A DNA stretch of 64,000 nt from Acestrorhynchus altus (taxonomy: Eukaryota; Chordata; Actinopteri; Characiformes; Acestrorhynchidae): contig CM067508.1 of assembly GCA_034509495.1 (NCBI GenBank), positions 31,695,071 to 31,759,070 on the forward strand, given 5' to 3'. Position 1 is the first letter of the stretch; each line of letters opens with the position of its first letter. The notes below the pieces were generated by a model. That model did no database searches. It was not told the origin of the DNA and worked only from the letters and a program-made list of their open reading frames with translations. This document shows positions 25,051 through 39,010 of the stretch, piece after piece. The translations under genes and the position numbers were made by a program.

Positions 25051-25872
25051 CAAAATGAATTCTAAATTTAACTCAAAAAGGTAAACTCATTAATAGATAT
25101 TATATTTTAAGCACATTTTTAATTCTGATAGCGCTCAAATGGTAATTTATTCAAACTCATTAACAATTCTTCTAATAATTGGGATTCTGGAGCTATAAGC
25201 CAGGGCTTCTCAACCTTTTTCACAGCCTAGAAAGTGTAATAGCTCACAAAAAAACACTCAATTTTTTTATGTGAAATTGTTTGTGAGAATGAGGATCTGA
25301 ACATGAGCTCAAAAATAGCTTCATGAAAACATCTATCCCAAATGTCCCTCACATAAACCAGAAATGAAGGTGTGTTGCTAACAACAGATGACACATTTAG
25401 AAACAAAACGTTCTTTAATTCTGTCTCAAAGCTGTTACTATATGTCAGACCCCATGTCCACAGTCCATCTATTTATGTTATCACATCATATCTGATCTGC
25501 TTCTTCTGAGGATCTCTGGTTCTTGTCTGCATCAAGTGCCCACGGCTAATAATGGTTAATTTTCCATGTCTAGTTTTATGATTTAAAGTGCCGTTATTGG
25601 CCCATTACTGCCTACTGCTGCGGATGGACATGTGTCCTTCACAGCCCACAGGATGAGAAACCCTGCTATAAGCCATACTGATCAACAGTAAAGCAAAACA
25701 TTTTGAAATATTTCACTTTATATGAATAGAAAATACGAACACATCATGCTTTAAACCAAATTTCCTGTGCTGCCCTTAAATTATAGACAATTTATTATAG
25801 AGGTTTCTTCCCAAAAAAGAACTATTTCCTGTGTCTCCACATGAACTTCATCTATTGATGAAACATCATCTA

Positions 25873-25878
25873 TTTATT
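25873..25878 (-). terminator. Candidate polyadenylation signal of ighmbp2
   Basis: AATAAA on the minus strand lies about 50 bases beyond the ighmbp2 stop, with a second match at 25791-25796. Either would give a short 3' UTR. Confidence 0.45.
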
Positions 25879-25926
25879 AATTCCAATCATAACATAAATA
25901 CAGCTTCATACAACGGAGCTAAACAT

Positions 25927-28900
25927 TCACTGCTCTTTATCCTTTGATTTGCTTTTTCTTTGGGATGCCATGTTTTTGAGCTTCGAGTCAAGTTTTCGGT
26001 GCAGGTAGGCCTTCTTATTTGGATCCATAGACTTGTCCTTCAGTCCACTCCCAGCATACAGTACTCCGTCTTTGCTTATTCTCATACGAGCCTGGACCTT
26101 CGCTTTGTCTCCACATCCATGGACCTAGAAGACAATATATTACTTATTATGAATACAGATTCAAGACCTCCCACTGTTAACAATTAGCAGAACCTAGATG
26201 AAAACAGCTATGACCTCATTGGTCCCTAGTAGGTGTACTGATGCTCACTAGTCATGAATGAAGAGAAGAACTCCTTTAAAGTAAAAGTTAGGAAATCTCC
26301 ACTGCACAGGGAAGGAGGCCAGGTTTCTTCTTCCTTTAGTCTCTGAATTGTCTTAAACTCGATAGTGTTTGTATCAGGTGTTTGTAATTTCAATTTTTTA
26401 AAAGTCACCAAATTGTACCCAAGTAACTCCAAACCAAATCACTGCATCTATTTGTTTTATAAAGACTGAAAACGTTTTCATAGGTTTCATATGTTTCCAT
26501 GTTTTCATATAAATAGTCATATAAGTGGACAAGTTCATTTTATTTATTTATTTATTTTCACCCCTACTAATATAGACGTGCCAATTACCCGTCCCACTAA
26601 GTAGCCTCCCACATTACATGCCCTGCTCTCGACGCTAGGGGGGAGAGATCGTTCACATATTTCCTCCTCATGTGACGATAGCCTACCGCCTCTTTTTGAA
26701 CTGCCACCATTTGTATCTGGGCATGGTTGCTGGGCAACCACCGCGCTTGGAGGAGAACGCCGGATCCCCAGATCTGACACAATGGATGGCAGACGCCTGC
26801 GTCGACCAGCAGCGCACTTGTGAGATGTGGGTGGCGCGCCATCTACCCACCCCCCGAGGGAGAGCAAGCCAATTTCTCTCCCTCTGGACCCCGGCTGCCG
26901 ATGGTGAGCTGCATGAACCTGGATTCGAACCAGCGACCCCAGGATCAACAAGTTCATATTTTGTGTAAAATTGTATCTGTACATTCATCATCAAACAATT
27001 GTTTCACAGAGAAGGAATCAACCTTTTCGAGTCCCACTTTTCTCTTGGTGGAGATGACTCACAAATCAGTGTGTGGGGGCGTTGTGGTCAGCACCAAAAA
27101 ATCAACGGTTTGTTGCATGTCACACATCCAGAAGGTCTGGTGTCATGGTGTGGGCTGCAATTTTATATGATGCCAGAAGTACATAGTTAAAGACTACCTA
27201 AGGTTAGGTCTGAAGGAGGAGCTCATCTCCTTTAGATCTTGACTCAAAATCAACTTGCCAGTCTTGTGCTGCATTGTGAATCACGTGTTACCTCTGGTAT
27301 ATGGTGACTCAGACAGTACTGTCTGTTACAGTAGAGACACAGCTGTCCCAGTGTGAGAACGCTGGCTTTACACTTCACAAAGCCGCACACTCTGTCCGCT
27401 TTCACCACAGCATCAATAAGCGCATCAAAATCGTCATCAGGTGTAGCAGCTGCAGCTATGCCCACGGCCCCCGCCTTCATTTTCCCCTTTCCTACATCAC
27501 AAATACACAATGACATGAAAGCAATGCTCAGTAAAGGACAATGCTCATGAATTCCTTATCACAAGAAAGGGTCTCAGCACTCAGTAAAAATGACCATATA
27601 ACTCCAAACCTTTGTCAGCACCTTTGCCCTTCTTTGTGGACTGGCCTTTATTGCATTGTGGAACCATCTCGAGCCTTTTCTTTTCCTCACGTTTTTCCTG
27701 CTCCCGTCGCATACGCTCCAAATGCAGGCTTTTCAGATCAAGAGCAGGCTTCTGATTTTGACTGTTCTCCAGCATTTCCTCTGGAGCTTGGACCTCAGAT
27801 ACTGTAGACTTCCCAAGTGTTGTTGATTCCTGAGATGGTTTCTCTGCAGGTTCTTTAGATATTGTTTCTGCTGGCTTGTCATGCACTGGCTTGGAAACTG
27901 TAATACGGCGCTGCTTCCCCATTCCTTGGCTCACATGGTTTAATCCCAGCTCTTCTGAGAGCTGGTGAACCAGCAGACGTTCATGAGAGTTCAGAGAGGA
28001 AGGAAATTGAAGCTCTGTCTGGCTCTGGTCACCCAGAAAAACAAGCAACTGCTGCTTAATCTGTTCTTTAATAATCTGAGCCTCTGATGAGTCATCTGTC
28101 TTGAGTTTGGGACATGTGGACGGTATGTTATTATCGAGTTGTTGGACACCAGACAGTCCTTTCCCCTGACCATCTTCCTTTCTCTTGTTCTCCAATTCCT
28201 TCTTCTGCTTGGACTCTCCTTTGGGCTTGCCTTGCTGAGTATTTGTCTTGGGTTTGGTGGGAGTCTCTTTAAAAGCTTGCTGATCTTTCTGGCTGTGGCT
28301 GTAGTTTTCAGGTACCACGTCCTCCAGGTACTCAAAGGCAGTTCGCACTTCTCCATGCTCAGTCATATAATCCACCAGGGATTTGAGGAAGTCATGGTTT
28401 CGGACTGTTTGAGAATCGCACACCACCATGAGCTGGCGTCTGGCTCGTGTTACTGCTACATTAATCCTTCTGTCCTCTGCAAGGAACCCAACCTCACCTA
28501 GAGGATCAAAACACAGTCAATTTAAATTGATGAACAGCTCAGTCACGAACTTTCTATGTGTGAATGTAATGATGATATAATACGTTTAATGAGATCATTT
28601 TTGGGGGGGAAACAGTTGGGTATGGAGGCATATAGGTTTTGGATACCATCCTGCAGCACATTTGGCCACAGATTCTGCAGCTGGGTCTGTAGATCCTGCA
28701 CACTCATAGGATTCCAAAAGATGGTGACCCAGCTGGTCCCATAAATGCATGATTGGCGATAAATCTGGTGACTGAGCAGGCAGGGAAGTTTTGCATTCTG
28801 GTTGAGACATTCCTGGGAAACATATCCTGCTGAAAAATGTCAATTGGAAGCCCTGCCATGAAAGGCAGCATGTGGTTGCAGGACGTCCTGCACATATAAC

Positions 28901-31900
28901 TGAGCTTTTCGAGTCGCTCCTATCACTCCTATCACTACTAGTGGTGTCGTATTTGGTGGCTCCCCAGATTATAACACCAGCAGTTGGGGAAGTGTGCCAC
29001 TCCATTGCAAAGGCAGGACTGATGCACACCATGAGGCCTACTTTCTTGAGCCTGACCATCACTGGAAACTGGATTCTTTGCTAAAGATGATACGGTTCCA
29101 GTTTTTAGCAGTCCAGGTTTCCCCATTCACAACACCACCAAGACGATGGTGACCTGATTAGAATGGTCTATGGATGGCAAATCATTGTCTTTCACTAAGA
29201 GGTACACTACCCAAAAGTAGCCTCTGAAAGCCTTTTAAAGGGCACTTAATGCCATTTTGTGCCAAGACTCAGTGTCTAATCAGACCACACCTGTAATCAT
29301 TTACATATCTGCCCGAGACAAAACTGCATGTCCAGTTTTGCAGCAATTCAATCTGGTGTATATATAGTGCATTTACAATGAGTGTCTCACCTTTTCTGTT
29401 TGATCTAACCAAAGACAGCAGCACGGCCTCCTTCTCTCTACCCTGAAAGCCATCCACAGACTTGATCTCCAGCTCAGGGTGTTCGTTTGAAAGCTTCTGC
29501 CTCAAAAGATCGACCTAAAACATGAAGAATATGAGTGAAATCTCACAAATCACAAATGTATATTTCCTAACAAGACCTTTCATTAAGAAATTGTAAAGAA
29601 ATTGTCATCACCTACCTGTAGATTATAAGGTGCAATAACTGCAATGTCTTTGGCCTGCACTCCAGCCTCAGTCAAGGCTTTCACATGAAGGGCCACTATG
29701 TCAACCTCACCTGTAGTGGTTCATTAAAACAAGCATTGCATAAAATTATGATTTGTCAACTTTAAATCAAATACTTCCAATACCAGTGTAATCATGATGA
29801 TGAGAGGAGAAGAAATAGGGGACGGTGACAACAAGTATTACCTTGATTGCCTTTCGACTGCTCATCTGTGTCCTCCATTTCATTCAGACCACAGCCAGAT
29901 GTGTCAATGAGAAGCAGAGGCATGTTGGTCTCCTCAACATCAGTCACACCTGCTAAATCTCTAATATAAATTATATTACCACAAACAGATATCAGTTACC
30001 CTCAGTCAATTAATGTTGCCAGTACAGTACAGCTGGACTTCAATTGTACATAATCAATCATAACATTATGACCACTTCCTTGTGTCTAGATTCACTGTCC
30101 ATCACCATCATCTTCAATGGAAGGAAGCCACAGGACCACCACAAAGCAGGTATGGGGAAGTGGGTCATTCTGAGCACTGCAGTGACAGTGAAATATGTGT
30201 ATGACAGTGGTGGTGTATTAGTGTGTGTCATGCTGGTATGAGTGGGTCAGACACAGCTGTGTCTAAATCCATCAGTGTCACAGCTGGACCGAGTATAGTC
30301 CACCATTCAGAAATGTCCAGTGTTCCTGTGAGCAGTGATTAAGGACTAGAGGATCACCAACACAAAGTTTGCACAAACAGATTCGCTTCTGTCTCTGACT
30401 TTACAACTACAAATTGGAATGACTAGGTAGCAGTGGACAGGGAGTGGACACAAGGTTTAAAATGTAATAAATTGGACAGTGAAGGACGTTGTCATAATGT
30501 CATATGGTTGATTGGTGTATGTGCAGGCTAATACAACTCTACATACTTCAGTAAATGTTTCTCCACTGATGGATGTGCAGTCAGCCGCCCTTGGTACATC
30601 TGCTCTGAAGCCCACTGCATGATGGCACTGTTCATACGGTACTGAGTGGTCAGCATCCGAACCGCTGAGTCTCCATATTTTTGTATCAACCGTTCCATTA
30701 AACTCACAGAAAGACCTTTAGCAGCAGCTCTGTGAAACAGTGATGAACAGAGAAAGGACACTGAAATAATTCTTCATTATGATGTCATTTATATTCATTT
30801 AAAAAAGTGGTCCTTTTGTAAAGACAATGATTCTGAAGAGAATCCCAACAATGAAAACTATATGAATGTTTAAATACACAAATCGTGTTGTGTTGATACC
30901 ATCCTGTGCAAGAAAAGTATGCCTCAGGGAATTTGAAAGCAACTCAAGCGAGAATTCAAGAGTGGTTGCATCACAGGGTTCCAGGAATATGAATGGTCTG
31001 GTCTTATGGACATATTGTGCATCATACTGGTTGTGCAGATATTACCATAGCACGCAACTGGTGGCAGTGGATAGAAGAAGGCACACACCAGCAAAACGAA
31101 GGATGTGGGAGAACCACAGGGAGGAAGAACTGATCGATCATATGGCATGAGCAGAGTGAGCCAGCAGCCACGATTACGGAATTCAGTGAGCAGAGAAGCC
31201 CTTCGTGAGCCATTTTGTTAGTGCCGGAAAGATAACTGCCCGATGCAGGACTAGACGCACAGAGACCGTTACCATGATGACCGGTAACACCATGTCAACA
31301 TCTCCGAAGACTGCAATGCTCTCACTCTAGACTGTCATGGAGCCACTCAAAATGACTTTGGGTCATCTTCAGTGAAGAGTCCCGTTTTTCTGTCTTGGTG
31401 GATTTGATCCCTGACTGAAAATGTGTGGGATGCTATTGGATGAGCTATCAACACTTCACCCCTACTATAAAATCTGCAGGAACTGAGAATATTCAAGATG
31501 AACGGGATGGATATTCAAAGGACACCATTAGGAACCTCTACAACTCCATGCTGATATAATTTGATGATTACGGACAAAAAATAATATCCTGATATATTTT
31601 ATCTAAATGGCGAGATACAACATGATATATAATTTCCTTTGTCTTTTTATATTCGCCCCTTCCATGGTGTGTCTGTGAGAATGTAAGTTGGGGCAAACAT
31701 GAGCAGAATAGAGGAGGAGCTGAGAGCAGGGGGTGGAGCAGAGCGAATGGGAAGAAAAAGATTTTCCGCAAGATTGAAACAGAACATTATTTAAAAACTC
31801 GATATAAATGATATCACTTCAGCCATCAGGCTCTGTTTACATCCTGATATCGATATTAATATTGATATATATCGCCCAACCCTACATGTCTGTCTGAAAT

Positions 31901-34041
31901 GTCTGTTGCATTCAATCCAATGGCATACTGAGCTCAATAGATTTTTTTCCCCTATCAGTCTAAATTTTTTATCATTTATTGATCATGATACCCTTTATCT
32001 TCCTTCACAAAAGCATTGTAATCCTTCTGGATGCAACTAATTTCTTTGACGATGAATGTAATTCAACACATAACAGCTCCATTTGGACTTCAAATATCAA
32101 TGTCCAGGAAACCTGGACTGAACTATTTCTGAGGTTCTTTTCTATGAAACCTGTTGTATATGGCGTTCTATTTAGCATCATCAAGGGTTTCACTATTGTC
32201 TGAACCATTTATCAGCACTATACCCTGCTTTGCTTACAGTGTATAAAGGAATACAAAATAAAAGCATTTTCACGAGGAGACTTCTAGACCCCAATATATG
32301 GAATGATACAAACCCATTCACGTCTTTATACCAAACAGCAAACACTGCAACCACATGAACCACAAAAATACTCTACAGAATTGCTGTGTTATGAGGCGAA
32401 AAATAAAGGGTTTGTTCCTTAGCTTACGTCTGGGATTTGATTGTTGGTGGCAGCTGTTTATAATCCCCTGCCAAGATGCATTTGCGTGCTTTGAGCAGTG
32501 CAATCCAACAGCTGCTCTCCAGTGCCTGAGCACATTCATCTATCACCACCAGGTCAAAATGCTCACTGGGCAAATATTTCAGTGGACCATCATCACTGGC
32601 TCCTACATAAGACAAAATAACATCAGTTACAAGGATCCCTCCACACCTATCTGGATGCATAAACCATAGCATTTACTCCAAACGGGCAAAGTACCGCTTT
32701 TTAAAAACCCTGAAATCACAATGTTTACTTGGAGTTTCTTGTGAACTGCTAGAGCACACAAAAAAACAAGAAACCCCATCACTGTTAACAGGTTTATATA
32801 TACTAGAGCGTGAAGCTGAGGTGAGCACACTGATAAATGACACAGTTCAAGAGTGATTATTAGTGCATAAGGCACTTAAAATAAACAAATTATGTAAATG
32901 TTTGTGTATTTTGAAGCATTATCTATTTCCAATCCTCTCCTTAATTAATCACATTTGTAGTTAATTATTAGATCTCTATTTGTTCAAATTAATAAAAGTA
33001 GGGTGGGCCAGTGACAGGTTTGTAGAATTTATGGTCTGGCTGGAAGAATTGAGGAGAAATCTCATAAAAAAAATATAAAATATTCATCTTGTAATTAGAA
33101 ATACTTTTTTGAGCGGTCTAAAATGATACCACTATGATACGAGAATTATGAGCTCAAATCCTGGGTCATGCTGCTTGCCACTGGCATCCAGAGTCAGAGG
33201 GAGAGCTACACCTTAGCAGGTCACACACAATCTTACTTGTGGTCATGACTTAACTAAGGGCTTATTGCTGAGAAAAAGGACTCTTTATTCGACACGTCTT
33301 TAGTTTTTATTCTTGGTTTAATTTTGAGCTTTGACATGGCAATTTCATTTCAGGATTAGTTCTAGAGGAATACTCACCAGTATTGGTTGCCAGAATGACA
33401 CTGGCTCTTTTCAGGATCTGCTTGATGGTCACCTCTTCTCTAGACTTCAGCTCCTTTCGCAGCTCTCCTATTTCTCTCCTTAGGCTGCTCCGCTGCCCTT
33501 TGTCATGCGCTTTCTTCATCTGACTCTGTAACCAAATCAGCAGGTTGTAAATGGATTTGTAATCTTGCGTGTCGGTGCACTGAATAAGCTACACTCACAG
33601 TTATGTTCAGGAAAATAAACTGGTACACTTAAGAAACGCAATGTCAAGAAGAGTGTGGTGAAGGAATGAATTCTTACAAAAGCTTTATCCATGTCTTTAC
33701 GGACATCTGCGATGATGTTGCTGCTGTCACTCTGTGCAACGACTGCATCCAGTGAATGTTTCTGGACAGACTCCAGTAGACGAGCTGGATGTCCCAGTCG
33801 CAGGACTTTAGCCTTACTCTTAGCCAGTCGTTCCACCAAATTATCCACTGCCACATTAGATGGGGCACAGCACAAAACCTGCAGGGTTTTCAGCAGTGGA
33901 TCAGCAGCAACAGTAGTAAATTTTAATTTACCCACTGTTAAAATAAACAAACTGTTTAACAGGCATTCTATTCTATATATTGAAGATTGGTGTAATTTAT
34001 ATTTTTATTATATTGCGCAGTTATAATATGCTATAGCAATA

Positions 34042-34082
<41 letters not shown>

Positions 34083-37000
34083 CAAGAATAACAACGTTTC
34101 AATCTTTCAAAACCTTTTTCTGCTCCTCCTATACTCTGCTCCCCTCTGCCCCCACATACAGACCACTGAGACAATACAGCATGAAAATGACTTAGCGTTT
34201 ACAAAGAAGAAATGAAAATAAAAAAAAAAAAGAAATGATTTCTTGGGGTGTCCTAATTTTTTACACTGCATTTTTCACATCATATCATACATAGTATATC
34301 CCCATTTTGAGCCCTGATGCTCAAAACAGATGAAAGTGACCACTTGTAAACAGGCTCACATTTAGGGGAATGTACATTTCTTGACTGAAGAATATCTACT
34401 ATAATAGCTTCATCAATGCTGCTAGAAAAACTAGAAGGATAAATGTTCCGGTACCTTTTGGTCTTGTTTCACAGCTTGTAAGATAACTTCAACCACAGTG
34501 GTAGTTTTTCCAGTACCTGGTGGCCCATGTATGATGGCAAGATCTTTCTGAGACAGTGCAAAAGATACAGCCTCCTTCTGAGAGTGGTCTAATCCTTTAT
34601 TAATCCACTCTAAGGTATCTGAAAATATGAATAAATAAGAAAATAAAAACTTTTTGTTCTGCATGATTTTGGTTGTTTTACACTAAAAATCCTCACTGGT
34701 CTTAAATCACACTTACAGGAACAAGTGCTGACACACACTTACTTTGCTGTGACAGTGTTCCAGGCTCTGAGTAACCAAAAAGTACATTAATTAAGTGGGC
34801 AGCAGGACCACCTCTGTATCCATTCAAAGAGTTCAAAGCACTGCAAAATAAAAATGTTTCCAGCAAGTCACTAAAATTCACTGACAATGATTGAACACAG
34901 AGACTTTATTAGGACCGTCATGCTAAAAAATAAACTGCTCTGTAAACATTTTTCTTAACTCTAGGCTTCATAACTGAGGATTAGAGTAACCTACAGACAT
35001 GATCTACAAGACCCTGTGTAACCAATGCATTATTGCAAGCAATCCAGCTTGAAAAACAGGTAACATTCATTCATTTCCAACTAAATTAAATCCCAATTTA
35101 CACACTTTAACCGCCATTCAATGCATGTTTACTGCTCTGTTCATGTACCTGCAAGCAGACTCCAGCTGATCAGCTGTGTGCTCATATCTGAGAAACTATT
35201 TAGATACATAAATAAATAATACAAATAATAAAGGATATAAGGAACAATAAAGTCAAGACTACTGTCAAGACTTCTGAAGAATGTATGGTTATAAATATCT
35301 TTGACAATCTAATCGTTACAAATAATTCCCCAAAATCTCTTATTTTTTACATCTGAAATAAAGACAAACATGCGTAACCTAGCAAACAAAGTACATGAAA
35401 CAACAAAAAGATCCAGTGAAATTAGACTTGGTTTCTCAAGGTTAATTTTTTTTCTTTTTCTAGGTCAAAATATAAAAATGGGCTTATATGTCATTTTTAA
35501 CCCACAAAAGCCCACAAAGACACATTACTGATGCTTTTTTTTAGTATTCGTAACTGATGTTGATGTTATTATGTTAAATGTTAAATTAAAACAGAGCCAT
35601 GTATTCATACACATTCATTTTGTAATATAAACATTAAATAAATGTAAACATTTAATTGTGATTAATGTACAGTATGTGCAATTTATAACAAATATACATC
35701 ATGTGGGTAAAGCACCTGAATATGACTTGTCTCTCTCTCATTCAAGTTTAAAAAGATTGTGCACAAGGGGGTGCTGTTAGTACTGGTGCTTTATATTACA
35801 CACAGCTTTATATAGATATAGATACTCAGTAGATACACAGCATGCATGCATATAAGCGTAAGAAAATGTACCTAGTTAGACGTTTGTAAGTTACATCGTT
35901 TGCAAGCTTCATCATATTGAACAGTCCGTCACTTTCCAAGTTGACGCCATCCTGAGTGTCATCAATAGCGACTGTTATTGAGGTCTGTGTCGCACGGGTA
36001 ACCACACCAGAGCAGAGCTGATTCGGTTGACTACTTCCTTCTGATGCATAAACACCTACAATATCGCCTACAATCCAAACCAAACATTATAATTATTCGG
36101 TTGATGTTAATACAGATTATGTTAAACTGTACTGTATATACACACCAAACAGCCACGTTATTTGATCAGTTACTCTTAACATACAGGAGCATTATATTAC
36201 TGTATCCCTTTCACCCTGATCTTCAATGGTCAGGGCACCACAGGACCAGCACAGACCAAGTTTCAAGGTGGGGGGTCATTCTTAGCACTGCAGTGACACT
36301 AACATGGTGGTGTTGTGTTAGAGAGTGTTGTGCTGGTACAAGGGGCTCAGACAGAGCAGTGCTGCTGGAGTCTTTAAACACCTCTATGTCACTGCTGGAC
36401 TGAGAACAGTCCAACAACCCTGTGAGCACTCATGAAGAACTACAGGATGACCAACACAAACTGTGTAGAAACAGATGAGCTTCTGTCTCTGACTTTATAA
36501 CTCCAAGGTGGAGCAACTAGGTTGGAGTGTCTAATAGAGTGTGGACTGAAAGAACACAGAGTTTAAACACTCCAGCAGCACTGCAGTGTCTCATCCACTC
36601 ATACCAGTACAACACACATTAACACCACCACCACCACGTCAGTGTCACTGCAGTGCTGTATGTGACACACCACCCAGATAATACCTCCTATGTCGTTTCT
36701 TGTGGGGTTCTCACCATTGAAGAACAGTAGTCATAATATAATGGTTGATAAGTGTACTTTATGAAACCAGTAAGATCCTGGCTCACCGGGTCCAAAACTG
36801 TTGCTGGGAAGGACTGAGGGACTTGTACTTTTCCTGGGCTCAAAAGCAACAAGAAGTCTTCCATGCATGCCAGTTCTCTGACTTCCAATCTGGAGCTTCA
36901 GTAGGCATACTCCTTTCTGTTGTAGGGTCTTCAGAGACAGATTCTTCTGCCATGTCCTGCAATTGAAACATTTCAGTCACACCAGCACACTTCAGATCCA

Positions 37001-38368
37001 TATCAGCAGACAGGAAAGGTACCTGAACACCCCCTGTCTGGATTTAAGGAGCATTCTTGCCAGATGATGAACGCACCCCATAATAGTGAACAAATTTGTT
37101 TATCTCGTCACAAAGGCAACTGTCAAAGGGTGGAATATACACTCATCAAAATAAAGTTGCACAAATAGTTGCACCCAGGAGGAAGTGTGGAATTACAATG
37201 CTATTGGGAAGGAAGTTAAGGATAAAAGGAACAATAATTCAAAGTTTAGACTAATATGGGCAATATTTAATGAACTGCACATACAGAAGTAGTGTCTCTT
37301 AATATAGTGTGGGGTATAAGGCAACATGACAGACATCTTGGCATAGGGGTGGATGTCCAATAGAATTTCAAACATTTTCATTAAGGGATAAGTCTGACAA
37401 TGCAGGTTGTCATGGCATAGCAATTGTGTCTTCAAGATGAGCTCTTGACACTATGGACATGTGTTGTCCTGTTGGAATAGCACACTGGAGTGTGTGTTCA
37501 GAAAAGTTACAGCCACTGGTTGCAGGACCTCATTAACGTAATGCTGAGATGCCTGTAATGAAGGCCAACAGTGATCTGGCATTGTATGAAAATTGACACC
37601 ATGACACCAGGCCTTCTGGATGTGAGATACATAACAAAACACTGATCTTGGCGTTGACCATAATGCCAACATATGGATTCATTGGTCCCCTCCACCAAGT
37701 CAAAAGCGAGATTCATTGGTTGTCTTCACAAATAAAAAAGCAGGGCTCATCACTGAAGATGACCCACTGCCACTCTTCCAACTGCTGGAACTGCTCTCAA
37801 ACTGTTTTATTTTAAGGCATACTTCACTTGCAAATGATGCCACCAACACAACATGAGTGAGAATGAAAAGCACATACATTGGGACACGCTTATAAAGTCA
37901 GTCAAGTACAGCAGTAAGGCTCGTCCTTGCTTGCATCATGAAACATTAGCTTGTCTCACAGTGTCAAACCTACCCACCAAGTTTTATTCCTGTCGACGAT
38001 TCCTTCTGGGTGCAACCATTAGTCATGTCATGTCATTATTAGCTCCAAATTAATAGTGTTTATTATTATTTATTAAAACTGTATAGCTGTCAACAATAAG
38101 CTGTTATTAACACAAGCTACTATATATGTAATATTGGACATGCTGAAGTGTGTAATGTATTCTGTTATGTTTATACTGTGCTGCAACACTCTCCTGAAGC
38201 ATCGCTGTGTGCATATATATGGTTGAAAATGGACTAATGAAGTCTTAAATCAAAGGTATGCAAGTTCTGGAGTGTATAGTTATTATCTTACCTTGTTTCT
38301 TCTATTTCAGCCTCTCTCTCCACTTGTAGGAGCGCAAGAGTTTTAGAAACAAAGCTTTCAACCTCCAT
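25927..38368 (-). CDS. ighmbp2: IGHMBP2 / SMUBP-2, superfamily 1 helicase (15 coding exons, complete)
   Basis: IGHMBP2 is a ribosome-associated ATP-dependent 5'-3' RNA/DNA helicase; human loss causes SMARD1 and CMT2S. Exons, 5' to 3': 38292-38368, 36787-36956, 35872-36067, 34743-34840, 34455-34618, 33678-33878, 33378-33525, 32428-32602, 30547-30729, 29842-29960, 29616-29710, 29391-29514, 27610-28497, 27292-27491, 25927-26124. All junctions are GT-AG and phase-consistent, giving 1011 aa (human about 993). Walker A GPPGTGKT is at 212-219, Walker B DE at 373-374, QYRM at 439-442, VDGFQGRE at 562-569 and VAVTRARR at 597-604. R3H lies at about 723-786 (FPSSLNSHERLLVHQL). The AN1 zinc finger uses C915, C920, C931, C934, C939, H942, H948 and C950. 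The coding start aligns with the family N-terminus (ESFVSKTLALLQVEREAEIE). Confidence 0.97.
26560..26965 (-). repeat. SINE-like element, ighmbp2 intron 14
   Basis: A well-preserved interspersed element containing GAACCTGGATTCGAACCAGC (a B-box-like motif on the minus strand) and a GC-rich body unlike the AT-rich surroundings. A diverged inverted copy lies at 11690-11980. Confidence 0.6.
27000..27190 (+). mobile_element. Tc1 family-A transposase fragment, ighmbp2 intron 14
   Basis: The plus strand contains TCTCTTGGTGGAGATGAC and CCAGAAGGTCTGGTGTCATG, corresponding in inverse to phrases inside the family-A copies at 3400-4029 and 37164-38019. Both ends are missing. Confidence 0.55.
28560..29365 (-). 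mobile_element. Tc1-like element (family B), copy 1, ighmbp2 intron 12
   Basis: Phrases such as GTGTCTAATCAGACCACACC, TTACATATCTGCC and GAGACATTCCTGGGAAA are shared with a second copy at about 59700-60440. Decayed transposase is visible on the minus strand (SRICFPGMSQPECKTSLPAQ, then SPDLSPIMHLWDQLG, the D-E/D region of Tc1 transposases). Frames are broken. Confidence 0.7.
30046..30515. repeat. Long palindromic element, copy 2 (family P), ighmbp2 intron 9
   Basis: It begins near CATAACATTATGACCACTTC and ends near GTCATAATGTCATATGGTTG, which are inverted relatives of each other. The interior shares GCACTGCAGTGACAGTGA with the other copies. Confidence 0.8.
30880..31565 (+). mobile_element. Tc1 family-A relic, ighmbp2 intron 8
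   Basis: The plus strand carries phrases complementary to family A: GACTGTCATGGAGCCACTCA, TCTGTCTTGGTGGATTTGAT and AAAGGACACCATTAGGAACC. The last is the reverse complement of the GGTTCCTAAAGGTGTCCTGT region of the copy at 52657. Upstream, decayed N-terminal transposase sequence is present. It is inactive. Confidence 0.6.
34046..34076. repeat. (TA)n microsatellite, ighmbp2 intron 5
   Basis: About 15 TA dinucleotides with one interruption. Confidence 0.95.
36126..36762. repeat. Long palindromic element, copy 3 (family P), ighmbp2 intron 2
   Basis: This is the most complete copy. CACACCAAACAGCCACGTTA at the left is mirrored by ATAATGGTTGATAAGTGTAC at the right, and the internal CACTGCAGTGACACTAACAT by GTCAGTGTCACTGCAGTGCT. 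The right end reaches to within about 25 bases of the intron 2 donor of ighmbp2 exon 2 (36787). Confidence 0.85.
37164..38019 (-). mobile_element. Tc1 family-A element, copy 2, ighmbp2 intron 1
   Basis: Ends ATAGTTGCACCCAGGAGGA (37164) and TTCCTTCTGGGTGCAACCAT (38000-38019) are inverted repeats with small differences. The interior has CACCATGACACCAGGCCTTC in common with the copy at 3400-4029. It is longer (about 856 bp) but still non-coding. Confidence 0.75.
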
Positions 38369-38419
38369 TTCTAACACACCTGCAACACATTAGCAGTGAA
38401 AAACATGGGTACAAAAATT

Positions 38420-38533
<114 letters not shown>

Positions 38534-38639
38534 CAGCTCTGGAAAATATGAAGAGAAAACTCCACATTACCAGTTTCTCTTATTTTACTATTTACAGGGC
38601 TGAGTTTAGTAAATTAACCTCATTTTTCTTTAATTCGAT

Positions 38640-38750
38640 AAAGCTTTGACAACCGTGGCCTGGTTGCTGGAAGGTTGCCGGTTCGAATCCCTGAACTGTC
38701 AAGACATGACTGAAGAGCCTTTGAGCAACTTAACTTCCAATACATGACCA
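38640..38750 (+). repeat. tRNA-like SINE fragment
   Basis: GGTTGCTGGAAGGTTGCCGG followed by TTCGAATCCC is a B-box-bearing head of a fish SINE. The body is short and decayed. Confidence 0.5.
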
Positions 38751-39010
38751 TGCACACATTAACTGACACTATAAATATATAATTTATACATTATTGCACA
38801 GAACTGTGTATATTAAACTATAGAATAGATGTTCACGTTTTATTTGGGTATAGAGATCAATGTAGTGATCAGAATAACAGCGCAGAAGAGCAGATAATCA
38901 GTCTAATGACTGTTTCTCTCTGGTAACTAAAGGCTGAAAACCCACCTGTTTAACGGTCGTTCTTCTCGTCAAACACCTCGTCATTAAGCAGGGACATTAG
39001 GGACACTTAC

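Larger units (their letters stand above)
23968..25926. other. Intergenic region between TRIM and ighmbp2 3' ends (tail-to-tail)
   Basis: It contains the TRIM 3' UTR with an AATAAA at 24563-24568, a palindromic repeat (about 24036-24235, outer phrases GGGGTCACCAACCCTGC and AGCAGGGCTGGTGACCAC), a short family-P fragment (24600-24690), a SINE on the minus strand (24855-25050) and a hAT-like stretch with inverted ends (GCTTCTCAACCTTTTT near 25205; GGATGAGAAACCCTGC near 25645). No exon is recognised. Confidence 0.6.

Noticed and set aside
27581..28429. 282-residue minus-strand frame as a stand-alone gene
   Set aside because: It is the large exon 13 of ighmbp2 (27610-28497), joined in phase to the exons on both sides.
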